From: Liquidambar formosana
Taxonomy: Eukaryota > Streptophyta > Magnoliopsida > Saxifragales > Altingiaceae
DNA: 64,000 nucleotides
NCBI GenBank assembly: GCA_039720395.1
Contig: CM077820.1
Location: 54,318,196-54,382,195 of the forward strand
Direction: 5' to 3'
Numbering within the stretch: position 1 is the stretch's first letter; the number at the start of each line of letters is the position of its first letter. The position numbers were made by a program, and so were the translations under genes. This document shows, piece by piece, positions 49,635 through 62,676 of the stretch. Below the pieces are notes generated by a model, which saw nothing but the letters and a program-made list of their open reading frames with translations, did not search any database and was not told where the DNA came from.

Positions 49635-50388
49635 CTAAGCAAAAACAGAGCCACAAGACAGTGCCATCAACAACACGGCCGCTTGCTCTTCCTCACCCAT
49701 CATCTTCCTCCTCTGTCTCCTCACTGTTGAAGACCTCTGCCTCTGTAAAAGCACCACCTCCTTACCCAAAGCCATCAACCCCATTTTCAAAGACTCACTC
49801 AAACCTCTACCAACACTAGCACTAGTGGCTGTAGCAGTAGTAGCGGTATGTGCTCGCACCTTCTTTTTTTCTGATCCTTTATTCATGCCCATCATAGTCC
49901 TTCTCTTTCTGTACTTGATCCCACAAGCATTACACAGTGACTGCAACAAAAACAAAAACCCATTAATCAAAATCAAAGACCCAAATCAATAGATCAACCG
50001 TACTGCAATAAAACAAAAACAAAAACCCATTGATCAAAATCATGAACCCAGATCAACAAATTAACCGTACTGCAAGAAAACAAAAACAACAAAAACAAAA
50101 ACCAATTGATCAAAGTCAGAGACCCAGATCAAGAAACCGTAGAGAAAGGAATTTAATCAAATGGGTGGTGATGATTCGAATACCTTGGGCCCAGCTGGAC
50201 CAACCCTCCACAAGGGTGTTTTGGAAGTCTTGCAAAGAGAACAGCATTTCTTGGTATCAGACGAATCTTCACACAATGATTCCTGCATCAAACCAATAAT
50301 TAGCTTGATAATTCATATCAGATCAACTTCAATTCGATATATATATATATATGTATGTATTTATGTGTACCTTTTGGCCTAGATCCAT
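49635..50388 (-). CDS. LLM-domain B-class GATA transcription factor
   Basis: Small GATA factor of the plant B class (GATA15/16/17/23 group), which acts in greening, branching and cytokinin/auxin responses. Exons: 50388-50371 (MDLGQK), 50282-50184 and 49940-49635, giving 140 residues, the usual size. The zinc finger has the C-X2-C-X18-C-X2-C spacing of plant type IVb: CSLC, KTSKTPLWRVGPAGPK, then CNAC, GIKYRKRR. The Val in TPLWRVGP stands where most relatives I recall have Gly. The C-terminus AAVLLMALSCGSVFA carries the Leu-Leu-Met motif that defines the subgroup. Intron positions, including the one inside the finger before SLCNAC, suit the family. Synteny points to the GATA23 position of Arabidopsis, but the sequence alone does not fix orthology. 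Confidence 0.93.
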
Positions 50389-50780
50389 GATGTGAGAGAA
50401 CTTTTTGAAGATCTGAAAGATGTATTAATGTATAGGAGATGGGTTTTGACTATTGTGAAGACTTTAGTGGGTTTAGGACTCTACAAACATATATACCATC
50501 TGTGAGAGTCTGAGAACCCTAATCATTTCTGGCAAAGATAAAAAAGAGTGATGCAGAGAGAGAGAGAAACAGAGCAAGATGGTGGTTATAGAGAGTGAGA
50601 TGACAAGGCTTTGGTGAGGGATGTGATGATCAGAATCCCCCCAAAGCTTAAATTTGGAAACCTTCACAGATGTTGCAGAGAAATTGCTGATCATGGATCA
50701 GGTAGTGAGATGGGAAATGTAGAGAGAGAGAGAGGAGAGAAAGAGGGGTGGCACGGTGAGTGAGAGAAATAAAGAACCAA
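50389..50780 (-). promoter_or_regulatory. GATA leader with possible uORF
   Basis: The minus strand has CT-rich leader sequence at about 50760-50700. An ATG at 50694 opens a 73-codon frame that ends at 50473, 84 nt before the GATA start. Whether the transcript includes it depends on the unmapped start site. Confidence 0.35.
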
Positions 50781-50999
50781 CATGCAAAAATAGAGAGAGG
50801 GAGTGCGTTTTTAGAGAGAGAGGGCGGAACCGACATATCCTAGGCGGAGGGGGCCACCGCCTGTGCAAAAACCCTAGCCCTAGGGTTTTACGAGGACGAA
50901 AATGCCCTTGGTTGCGAAAATTTTGGACGAGGCAACACCCGCCAAAATGATGAAAAGGGAATTTGTAGGGCGCGAGCACGTGTCAACATGCACGAGGGG

Positions 51000-53900
51000 G
51001 TTTTGGTTTCCTACTCGCGGGTGGTGAGAAAAAAATGGAAACTCGCTGCCGTAAATGGACAGGTGGTGGTTTGGGTTGGTAACTTCGAGATGGCACTGTG
51101 GGTTCAGTAAGGAGCATGGTTGACACTCGCTGAGTAATGGGTGCTATTATGCATTAAACTGGGATTTGGGTACGGAATTTCATTGTTTATTTGATATGCT
51201 CAAGTTTGGAAAATGCTTACCGACCCAAATTCAGGATTCCCCAACAGACGGAGAGAAACCCTAATGATTTCTACCATCTTGTTTCTAATTGGCCGACGTA
51301 CTGGGGTTCGCCTCTGTTTGGAAATCCCAAATTTGGAATATCTACATTGCTCTTTAAGTTTAAACATATTATGATAATCATCAAATGTTCAATGGTCTTA
51401 CCAGCAATGACTGATCAAAATCATTCGTGAACAATACATGTGGATATGTGATAAGCATAGACTGTTTTGGTTATCCTGTGTTTGGTTGGGAGGAAAAGAG
51501 GAGGGAAGGAAAGGAAAGGGAAGGGAGGAAAAGGGTAGGGATAGAGATAGTTGTGTGTGTTTGGTTGAGGAGAATGGGGGAAGGAAGGAAAGGAGGAAGG
51601 GAAGAGGCAAATCCTTCCTTTTTAACTTTTTGAAGTCCTCCCAAAAGTGAGGGAGAAAAGGGGGAAGGAAAAGGGGGAGAATTGGTCCTTAAAAAACACA
51701 TTTACCCCTATGCTTATTATACTTAGGGGTTTTGACAAAAAATCTCTATAATTTATTATTCCTACTACATATTTAAAGGCAAAATAGTAAAATTAGTATC
51801 TATTCTTTTCATTCATTCTTCTATACCAAACACACAAGGAAATAAGGAAATATAATTTCCTTCCATTTTCCATCCATCAAACCAAAACATAGAAAGAAGA
51901 AATTATATTTCCTTTCATTTTTCATCCATCAAACTAAACACACAGGAAGGAAAAAAGGTTTCCTTTCCCTAGGGATAGAAAGTCCATTCCTTCCATCTTT
52001 CTTTCCTTTCTCTTTTCTATCCTTCCTACCAAACATAACATTAGAGTAGCGTGTATAAACTATCGAGCACCTAAACAAATATATACGCATGAATTTTCAC
52101 TCACTTATAAGAGGATTCGATATGTTTAGATGATATCTCTCTACTCTTAAAAAGAGAAGGTTTGTGATTTGAATTTTTACCTTATTTCATGTAACAAAAA
52201 CAGGATGCTGGGGACCTACCTTGGAATCCACTACATGTTTGGGTGTCAGAAGCAAGCAAATAAAAAAATAAGGCAACTCAAATTGTGAAGGAGGGACTGA
52301 TTTAAGTAAATGGTGCCAACCAAATCACTGTCTTGAGAGATAATTAAACATTAAAAAAAGGGAATGATACAACAAGAGACAAAAACCCAACCAGCTAATT
52401 GGGTCACACTGAAAAGGATAGCTCTAAGTGACCATTCTTTTCGTCATGGTGATCAGACAAAAGCCCCTTAACCCTCCAACAAAACGGACCACTAAAACCA
52501 AACCCTACTACTTTATGAGGGTACACTCATCTCTTTTTCTATTAACCCTCCAAATTTTCAACTATTTACTTAATGCAAAATTAAAAACACACCTTGCATC
52601 ATCGTATTAATGGGATCAACTCAATTGCACAAATTTTTATTTATGTTTTAAATATAGTAGAAGTACAAATTCAAAAGAAAGTGAAAAGATTTGCACGTAC
52701 TGATTAAAATTGATGGAAAATTTTATGCATATATTGTTAAATGAGAGAATATTTAATATTTGATTATCATATGATAATTTAGGACTGAAATTTTTTATAT
52801 GAGATCTTTGTTGATGGAGACTACTTTTGATATAGAAAGAGCTCGATAATTGTTAAGTTTCCAATTTAAAAACCTAAGCTTATAAGTAGATGGGCTAAAC
52901 AGGTCTCACGTGTAGGCTTAACATAGGCTTTGCACGTAGACAACAAATAAGAATTCAATAGACTCAAGAGCGACATACTCTAATACCATGTTAAGTTTTC
53001 AAATTAAAAGCCTAAACTTATAAGTAGAATACCCAAACAAGTATATGAAATTATGTTAAACCCAATATTTAAACGATATGAGATATGATATATTTTTAAC
53101 ACTAATACACCCGTAAAGACACTTTCATTCTGAATTTCCTCATTTTATTGACATGATGGTCCAAAATCCAAATAAAGAACCAGCATGTAAAAAGGCCTGA
53201 AAAAGATATGGTGGTTTGCCAGTAAGCTCTCTCTCCAATGATAATGAATTGATTAATGGGGTCTTGTTTATACTTTTAGCTTCACCCCAAGCTTCGGACC
53301 ATTTAAATAGTATCCATGGAAAGCTGAGCCTTGAATCTCTCTCTCTCTCTCTCTCTGGAAGAAGACAGTATGTGCTAAGAGGAAAAAGGCTGTACCTTCA
53401 TCGATAGCAGGAAATCATGTCAAAAATCGTTTCTTTGTTGGCTTCTCAGGGACCAAGGATGTATTATTCTATTCCTAGCCTATGGTCCATAGCTCTTATA
53501 ATTTATCACTTTACAGCTTTGTGACATTACAGAAGTTTCTGCAGCCACGAAAAACGAAGAGGAGAGAGAGAGAGATTTAATTGAAGCATAATTTGGAACA
53601 TTTCAAAGCATTACTTTCCCATAGGAATTAAATGATCATAATGGAAACATTTTCGAAGCAGACTCACAAGAAATTTTTCAAATCACTCAAAGCATGGGAG
53701 GTACTTTGCGAATGACAAAAATTAGTCACTGCAACAGTTATAAAACTATTAGGAGTAGAACCTTCCACAAACAAAAACTTAAACAACAATGATGAAAGAA
53801 AAATGATTAGTCTCATTGCTGAAAATACTATCATCTCTATCACATGAGAGTAAAACCCATGAGAAAAAATAGTGTCACCACTTGTAGTGAGAATAAAACT

Positions 53901-55144
53901 ACTAACGATAAAAACACATATCGAAAAAGATACTTACAATCTACAAAGTTGTAATAAAATTTTAGAGCATGTGATAGATTCACTCTCAAAAGGTTAGGGC
54001 TATATAAACGAGTCGATACTAGTTACTAATAAGCTATTCAGCTAAAAATAAGGTTTGAATTTAACTTGTTTAATGCCCTTGTGGGATTGGTTTTGCAATC
54101 AAGTCTTGGGTTTTGCTTTTCGCTGCTTGTGTGGGTATGAGACGTCTCACACTGATCATTAGGAAATTAATTATTCTAAACTAATACCTCTACAAGAGTA
54201 AGATTTGAAATTCTACTAATCATTAATTTTAAATAATAAAAAAACACACACACACGCTACTTGTTTAGGTTACAAGCAAACTTGAATGAGGTTTTTATCA
54301 ACTAGTACTACACTTAAGTTCAGCTCAAATCAATGTACTCAAAAATGAGATTTGAAGCTTGACCCGCTTATCTTACAAACAAGCTTGAAACGAAACAAAC
54401 TCGAGTAGTTTGGTTCAATTGATAGCCCTACCCAAAATCAATAGTTGCTTTTAATTTAGTAATTATTTACAGTCATGTTTTTTCCTCTTGAGAAATACTA
54501 TAAATAACACCTAAACTATAAATAACACCAAATTACAACACTTCTTGACGTAGCATAAGTTGATTGACAAAAATACTCCTGAATATCACTATTCTATATG
54601 ATGCTACGTAAGACATTGCCACTATCAAGAATTTGCAACCTTCTTGCAATGCCTGACCTAATGACTTTGGATTATCCTTTCCCATATTGTCAGTAATTTA
54701 TCCCGATTTGTAAAACCTAGGAGTTCCGAGCAGCTAGAAGGCTAGAACCAAATCCTTGGAAGATACGTCCATACAAGACACCTGGTGAAAATATAACCCA
54801 GCATGAATCGCCAGCATCACACAAGAAGCAACCATGTAAAATTACAGGATCAGTTTTCCTAAAACCACTTGTGTAACAATAAAACCATACACTGCATCCT
54901 GTGACTTTCATAGACAAAATGGCTCTCTACCAGAGTACCAGACTCTGTTCATTCTAACCCTTATTCTAACAATTAGTTCAGTTCTTGGCCCCATATCCTG
55001 TGAACAAGAACACAAGCAAAGTAGAAACAGCGGACATACAGCAAAACTACATATCAGTAACACTTGCAACTTCATCTTTGCCTTCAATATGATTTGTTTT
55101 TGACAATTTCCCACAACAGACCAATAAACAGTATTCCCTTTGCG

Positions 55145-55190
<46 letters not shown>

Positions 55191-55820
55191 GTGACAATCG
55201 CTTACAGAAGAAAGCAAAATCTCATATTCCTTGTGAAAAGGATTTTGGGAGTGCCAAAATCACCTAGCAACTAATAGGGAAAAAAGGCAATCTAGAAACT
55301 TCCACAATGACCACTAAGACAATAGAAAAAAATTAAAAAAGACGCCTCTGACCAGAGAGGCCTGACCTGTGTCCCACCCCACCAAAAAACCGAACCCTGT
55401 TTTCTCGTCAAATTGCTTATAGTAGTAGCAATTAAACCAAGTTCATCATATGATCGGTCCATGTGTCCCTTCCCACCATTCTATTCCGCATATTGTAAAA
55501 CACCGAAGCCAGTCCAACACCACCTCGACCACACCTGAGACTGGACCAAACACGACCCAAACATGACGACAAGACACCTGACCTGACCCAACTATTTCCC
55601 GCCATACTCAACGAGGACTCCAATGAACCACCAACCAGAAGTCCTGCAAGTTTTAGAATACCACTCAAAACTTTCAAAACAACAAGGACATAAACAAATG
55701 ACATAACCAGATTAAGTTCTGGTATAGCAGTTGTAATATAAAAATGAAGTGAAACAACAAGAAAACAATAAAAATGAATTCCAAAACCCAAGCACAACAG
55801 GTCAGACAAAAAGAGCATAT
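51000..55820. other. Intergenic region between importin alpha and GATA
   Basis: I recognise no gene. It contains the GGAA/TTCC repeat at 51470-52040, a CT run at 53337-53356, a long A run at 55146-55187 and AT-rich filler. Its right end should hold the importin alpha 3' UTR. Confidence 0.5.
51470..52040. repeat. Purine/pyrimidine-rich inverted-end repeat
   Basis: The left end reads GTTATCCTGTGTTTGGTTGGG and the right end, as reverse complement, GTTATGTTTGGTAGGAAGG. GGAA-rich and TTCC-rich arms lie between, with several ACCAAACACAC-type boundaries inside. It resembles a decayed MITE or nested MITEs. TTA occurs at both flanks but the call is weak. Confidence 0.35.
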
Positions 55821-55826
55821 ATACCT

Positions 55827-58800
55827 TTAACTGAAGTTGAATCCACCAGAAGGAACAGGAAGATCACCAGCTCCAAAGCCAGGTTGGGAAGCATCACCTG
55901 GCGGCAATGTTTCGTCATCCTCCTCCAACCAATACGTCTCCAGAATCTTCACTGCCTTCTCATAGATCTCAGTGTTGTCATGACTCTGTAGATTCTCAAT
56001 TTTCTCTAAACCCTCGGCATCATCAATCATTTGAGCATAGAGATTTACGCCTCCTGTAATACCCAGATTCTTCTCAGCTTCCCCGACCTTCAAAATGTTT
56101 TCAAGGCCTTCTAGACAAACTGTGACAATCCTCGGATCTGGGCAGATGAGAAGATCACACAAGGGCTTGATACATGATTGACTCACTAGGTACCTGTAAC
56201 CAAGAGAGATAATCAAACCTTCATTTAAAGATAATGTAATAAAACAACTATGACGAGAAAACAAGACCTTTCTATCAAAATCATACTTGATTTGTTCATG
56301 AGTACCACCAGATGTAGCATTCGAGATTGCCCATGCAGCCTCTTTCTTAATATCAAATTCAGCATTTTGAAGTAGATGAACAAGCGGAGCAATTATATTA
56401 GCCTCAATTACAGCCTGTATCAAAAAATACATGTGACCATCCGTCATTCCATAACAGAATTAATGCAAAAGAGAAATCACATTCAGCATAAATTAACAGT
56501 TCATGCAGATATTTCCAATTTAAAACCAAGACAGCCAAAATGATATTAATGCAAATACACCTCTGAGATCACACATTATAAAAAACTTGGATCTGTAGAC
56601 TACCTGAATCTGCTCCTTGTTTCCAGCTGTGATGTTCGAGATAGTCCAGCAGGCTTCCTTCTTAATGCTCTTCTTGTGATTGTTGGTCAACAGGTTCAAA
56701 AGGCAGGGAAGTGCTTGATGATTGATGATACACTGGAGTTTAGCAATGACATCATGCCATTAGAAGAGAAACTAAAAGTTGTTAAGTTTGAATATCAAAG
56801 TCCCCGTATTACACATATTTTCTTCAAAATTGACCCAAGAATAAACCAGAACCAAACTAAGGAGAAAAATCTAAGAAAATAGCAAGCTTGTTGAACGTTG
56901 ATGGTTGTGTAAAAATAAAAAACCTCAATCATCAATTCATGGAGAAACAAGAGACGTTGACATATAACACCTTATGTTGCCCATAACATGAGCCATAAGA
57001 ATAACATTGGATGGCTTCTTGATGAAATAGGTTCCCAAACACCAACTTAAAAATGGCAGCAACCAAGTACGTCACAGTATTATACATCTAAAATGGTTGA
57101 AATGAAAGGGGATCCAAATGCATGTATGCAGAAAGCCAGAAAGAAAACTATTCAAGCCAAAAATTCTCAAACCTAAAACAGAGGGGCCCAAATCATAGAG
57201 GAGGAAGACAGAGATATGGCAGTGATCAAAGATGGGTTGCAAAGGCACTCCTGAAGCAAATTAAGGAAGTCATCTCCTATTCAGAGAGAAGCAATCTATC
57301 TCTTGAAGTATTAACCAAGTAAAGAGTCATTGAGAGGAATAACCGTACAACAACAAAACTGAATGAGATTGTTTTATTCCCTTATGCAGCTAGTGATTCT
57401 AATACCAGCCTTCCTCTCTATAAGACATAGTGATGTACTGATATTGATGTCACCTCCAAAGCACCAAAGACAATCGACAGATAGGAACCCATGGCACCCA
57501 ATTAAATCATCTCATTGCCAAAGGGCATTGGGATCAAGAAAACAGACATCCAAACAAAGACATAATTGACATCCCTAAAACTACTACCCAAGATTGTGTG
57601 AAGCAAGTTTAAAAATGCTACCAAATGCCTGTGACCTTATGAGTGTCTTCTCAACAATTTAACAATAAAACAAACCATGATCTAAACACCCCAACCCCAA
57701 AGAAGAACTATATAATTAACTAAATTTATTAACTCTCTCTCAACAGGTAACATTACACATCCAAAGAAAAATTATAAAATGTGGGAAATAAATATTTAAA
57801 AATGCCTCAGTTTGTCCAGTACCTGAGTTTGCATATCATCTCCTGTAACAATGTTTCCAACCGTGCGAAGAGCGGGAATCAGCACTGAAGGAGATGGATG
57901 ACTGACAATGACAGAAGTTAAAGATGATTAAACTCCAGGTGTATAATGACTACAGAAAAAATAAACAACCCAAACACTAGAGTTCTCCACAACTAAATCA
58001 AAATAAACATAAACACTCACAGTAAAAGCTCAACAAGCCGGGGACATACTCCGGCCTCAATAACAGCTTGAATTTTGTCATTTGTGCCATCAGAAAGATA
58101 AGAGAGTGCCCAACATGCATCGGTTAAGACTTCTTCATCATTTGAATGAATAAGACGCTCGAGAGCTGGAAGTGCAGGCTTTACCTGTGTAATGTCATTG
58201 GCAAGGGGGAAAAAAAGAACGATGAAGAACGGAATTGCCAATACAAGTATACAACAACACTGCAATGGTTAATTATGATATAAAATGTCATACGCATAGA
58301 CTACAAGACTCAATAACCACTATCCATTAGAAAGGAAATAAAATAACTGCCAAGGCTTATCACCAAAGTGAACTATATAATACTTTAAACCCAAACTTTG
58401 ACAATCTTTATATTTTCAAGTGATAACTACATTTTCAAAAAGGTGGAGTATAGTGACAAGTAGAAAGATGTTTAAGTATTTATACAGGACCACCAAGCCC
58501 TGCCACCATAGTCAAAAAAAAAAAACAAAAAAATAAAAAACTATACTTTAGACCATAATTTGAAAATCTTCATATTTTCAAGTTATAATTGTACATCCAA
58601 AAAATCAAACCTGATCAAAAGGAGGCTGCGGCTTGCCCCTACAGAAATTCGAAAGTGTCCAGGTTGCATTTCTCAACATAGAAAGCTTGGCATGCTCATT
58701 TAACTGTGCTAACAAAGGAAGTAGAGCACCATGGCCAAGTACAAGATCACGACATCTGGGGGAATCACCAGCAACATTTCCCAATGCCCACACAGCCTAC

Positions 58801-60608
58801 AGGTCCAAAAGAGGCAGGGTTAAATTCAAACTAACCAAAAGCAGGGAAAATATGACGATAGTTTCCAGAATAAAGGAAAACTAAATAACTAGAAAAGCAT
58901 AGGGAAATCTTCTTTCAAATATACCTGCTCACGGACATCATCACTTGGAGAAGCAAGAAGTTTCACAAAGATTGGGACGGCACCGTGATCAATTACCACC
59001 TTAGTGTTCTCCGATGTTCCAGAAGCAATGTTTGTAAGAGCCCAGGCTGCCTCAAACTATACAAAAAATAAGAATAAAAAAATAATATGACATCTAAATA
59101 CCTTAAAACATTTTTATGCCTATATGGATATAATAAGAAGATCAGATAACAGCTTGCATATTATGTAGACCTGAAGCTGGGGAAAGTCCTCCCTCACAAG
59201 AAACTCAACAAAACGCGGAACAACACCCGATTGAATAACTTCCTCAATTGGCGGGCTACGTTCTATTTTATGAAAAAAAATAAAAAACAAACATGGCAAA
59301 CATTAAGAACTTGACGATCATAAAATATCACTAGAAAATACTAGTAGGGACCAAATATTCACCTATTGAAAGCAATTTCCGGAACTGTGTAGTTGCCTCA
59401 AGCTGCAAATTACTATCATCAGTCCAAACACCCGCAACCATAGCGGGTAGATTTTCTAACTGCAATCAAATAAAACAACTGTAAGAACAAAACCTTCCAA
59501 AGCCCAACAACCATAAACCAAAAACAATAACCACAAACAAAATAAAAATTCCAAATTAACCCAACAACAGTATCAATTAACATAAGAAACCATGAAATTG
59601 AAAAAAACTGCAACCAAATATACCATTTTCCATTATAAATAAGACCATCATAAAAATCTCAACAAAAGTGAACAGAATAATTCCAAAACAGCAAAATAGT
59701 GGTAACATTTAACGTTAAATGAGGAAAACTCAATCAAAACAAATTATTTTGCAAGACATAATAATAATAATAATAATTCAACCATAAAAAAGAAACAATA
59801 CTAACAAGCTCAATAATGGGTGACACAAAATTACAAATTAGTTCACTAATAGTCACAATTTACACTAGTAATGATATTTCTAAAATATAAAACCTTATTT
59901 GGCAATGACTAAGTGGTGAAGCCTCATTGGCAGGAGTCTTGGGTTCAAAACCAGTCTTCATGCTGACCAACTAGCATCTTAAAATTAAACAATTGCCCCA
60001 CCCTCCATAAATTTTTTTTAAAAAAAATCAGTCCACCCCTCAAAAACAACAGCAAGCATAAACCGCCACATTGGCCAATTCAAAACGAAATAATATCAAT
60101 GAAAACAGCCTAATTTGTCAGAAATGAAAGCCCTAATCCCTAATAAGATTTCAAAAAAGCAACACTGACAATTCCAAATTAACCCAAAAACAGTAGCACT
60201 ATACATAATAACCTCTCAGAACGACAAAATCTCAATCAAAACAAGTGATTCGAAACTACATATAAACAAAAAAACAACAAATCTCAAAACCTTAACCCTA
60301 TACAACGATCGAAATCGCAACCCTAACACGCCGATAATGGATCCGATCAAACCCTAATCTCACCTAAAAACAAATCAAATGGAAACGACGTCGTTTACCT
60401 TCTTCTCGACTGCTGAAGCTTGAATTGAAGATGGGAACTGCTGATTTTGCAACCCCTCTCTCCTCTTCTTCTGCAAGCTCTCTTCTCTTTTGCTCTTGCG
60501 GATCTCGACCATGTTGTCTTCTCTCCTTCTCCGCCCCTCGTCGGCATCGACGACGACCTTGTACCGGTTCCGGCGAACCTCCGTCCTCGCGTTTGGTCGC
60601 AGCGACAT
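55827..60608 (-). CDS. Importin subunit alpha
   Basis: Adaptor that binds nuclear localisation signals and hands cargo to importin beta. Ten exons: 60608-60399, 59459-59363, 59262-59171, 59056-58925, 58796-58611, 58184-58021, 57901-57823, 56732-56604, 56414-56287 and 56193-55827. All junctions are in frame and give 527 residues, the family size. Residues 1-70 are the Arg/Lys-rich importin-beta-binding domain ([20 protein letters not shown]). Armadillo repeats follow, with the canonical Trp..Asn pairs of the NLS groove ([79 protein letters not shown]). The C-terminus is acidic ([12 protein letters not shown]) and ends [10 protein letters not shown], typical of plant IMPA-1/2-like proteins. The start at 60608 is the first ATG giving the conserved N-terminus; another in-frame ATG nine codons upstream is not conserved. 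Confidence 0.96.
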
Positions 60609-60776
60609 CGTTGCACGATCGGACCACCGATACACTCAATTCAAAACCCTACAGATATGTGAAGAGAGAGAGAGAGGGCACTGATACACAAATTCAAAAC
60701 CCTAGAGAGAAACGAAGGAGAGAGAGAGAGGGTTTAGTTTGAAAGAAGGGTGAAAACAGAGAGGGGCTTTTATATA
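60609..60776 (-). promoter_or_regulatory. Importin alpha leader and TATA box
   Basis: The minus strand reads CTATATAAAAG with TATATAAAA at 60776-60768. A CT-rich leader runs to the start codon at 60608, so the 5' UTR is short (under 150 nt). Confidence 0.65.
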
Positions 60777-61545
60777 GGGCGCTTCTGAAAAAATGGGGGA
60801 GGAGAGAAAATAGGGCATAGATCAAGAGGTATTTACTAATATGCCATTGATTTTTTGAATTTGAAGATGAGGGAAAGCCAGCTCGGATTTGGTGGGGTGA
60901 AGTTCTGCCAAGGAAGATCGGAGAGTGCGCAAGATGAAGGAAAATGACAACGTCGTCGTTTTGGAATTGGAGAAAGTGAACGACGTCGGATTTGTTTGCC
61001 TCGTGTTGGTTTACGTTTCTTGAGAAAATCAGACTATGGGTTTTTTGTCCCTCCATGAGTCCATGAGAACAAAAATAAAATTATTTCCTTTGGAAAAATT
61101 AAATAAATAAATTGCCAGGAAAAGTATTTGACTTGTGGACCAAATTAATTTCTAGACCAATATAGAGTTTTACTGTTTTAGGTGGGCCATTTAAAAGGTT
61201 TTTTTAACAAACGTTATTTCTTTTAAAAAAATAGATTGAAATTAGGATAACTTTTCAAAATGCCGATTACCAAAAAATAAATAGTCTCTACATCCCATAA
61301 AAATAGGCTATTTTTGCTATTTTTTGTGTCCCAAAATATTTTTCTATTTTAAAAGGTCAAATAATAATTTTTTGAACTTTCCTCCACTACCTTTTATAGT
61401 TTTCAATAATTATTCTCAACACAAAACCCAATACCAAGTTAGTAAGGGTATTTTTGGAAAGATAGAATCTAATAAATAACAAGTCAATGTAATTATTGTT
61501 TTTCTTAAACTGCGTGTTTTGTCAAACTTAACCAATCTTTATGAG

Positions 61546-61774
61546 GGGAGAGGATTTAGTACTGAGTTTGCAAAACTCAGCACGGTGCTGAGCTCATCTC
61601 GGCCGTCCATCTCAGTTTTGGACGGTTGATATTGAAAGATGATAAAATTACCAAAATACCCTTATAAAATAACTTTTTCATCTTTCAATTTCAGCCGTCC
61701 AAAATCGAGATGGACGACCAAGATGAGCTCGGCACCATGCTGAGTTTTTCAAACCCAGCACTGAATCCAAGTCC
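61546..61774. mobile_element. Mutator-like MITE, 229 bp
   Basis: The ends GGGAGAGGATTTAGTACTGA and, as reverse complement, GGACTTGGATTCAGTGCTGG continue as inverted arms of about 90 bp. Shared internal blocks include GAGCTCATCT and GTCCATCTC. The element is flanked by a perfect 9-bp direct repeat, CTTTATGAG (61537-61545 and 61775-61783), the hallmark of Mutator-like insertion. No coding capacity. Confidence 0.88.
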
Positions 61775-62545
61775 CTTTATGAGAAGGACGGAGTAATATT
61801 TTCAAATTTTCCAACCTTTTTGATACGGAGTACAAAATAACTTTTAAACTATGCGTTCATCAAACATCAATTTTCTTCCAAATGCTTCTTTAAAAATATT
61901 TATTTGAAATAGAAGTAAATACACATCCAAGCAAAGTTAAAACCAAAACCTAACCCTTATTGGAACAAGATATGCCACTGGTCCCAACGACAATTGACAT
62001 ATAATTTTATTTTAATCAAGATGTTAAAAATCATCATATCCTAATTTTTAGTATAATTATACTTTCTTTTTTTTTCTTCTTTTTCCTCAAGGGGAGCCTT
62101 TGTCCAAAGATTTAGACAGTTGACTGCCCAACTCTGATAAAAGCAGGAATTCAATCTCAATCTATCAGACACTGAACTGAAGACTTTAATTCCAAGCTAC
62201 CCAACACCTTTATATGATTGATCTATTTAGTGTGCTGATCCTCATGATAATTGATGTTAATGCTGGGTACACCCTATGGTTACACCTTTATCAGTCATTT
62301 ATTTTTGTGTTATTACAATTTCGTTGCATGCTTTATTATATTTTACTTCAAACATTATGACAATATGAGAAAAAGGAATTGTGAAAAAAAAAAGAAAAAA
62401 AAAAAGGCAGGTCTATTTTCCCATTTAGTCCAAGTCACAATACTCAAATTCCTAAAAGGGTTAACTTGGTTAGGATTGATGGATCAAATTCATAGAAACT
62501 GCAAGAAATGTTTTGGCTCAGCCAATTTTTCTTTGGAAAGTTCAT

Positions 62546-62548
<3 letters not shown>

Positions 62549-62590
<42 letters not shown>
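62549..62590. repeat. Long poly(T) run
   Basis: About 42 consecutive T; a second run lies at 62652-62676. Either retroposon tails or slippage products. Confidence 0.85.
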
Positions 62591-62591
<1 letters not shown>

Positions 62592-62645
62592 GGGTAAGTG
62601 AGTTCATGGAAATATTAGAATCTACCAACTAGATAAAAGGATTTT

Positions 62646-62676
<31 letters not shown>

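Noticed and set aside
51427..51701. Several overlapping 60-80 codon frames
   Set aside because: They come from GGAA/TTCC-rich repeat sequence on both strands, not from coding DNA.
53300..53420. Possible microRNA precursor around GGAAAGCTGAGCCTTGAA
   Set aside because: It resembles miR396-type sequence only loosely and no matching opposite arm was found.
60364..60742. Five overlapping frames over importin exon 1
   Set aside because: Only the frame starting at 60608 encodes the importin-beta-binding domain; the others are shadows or antisense.
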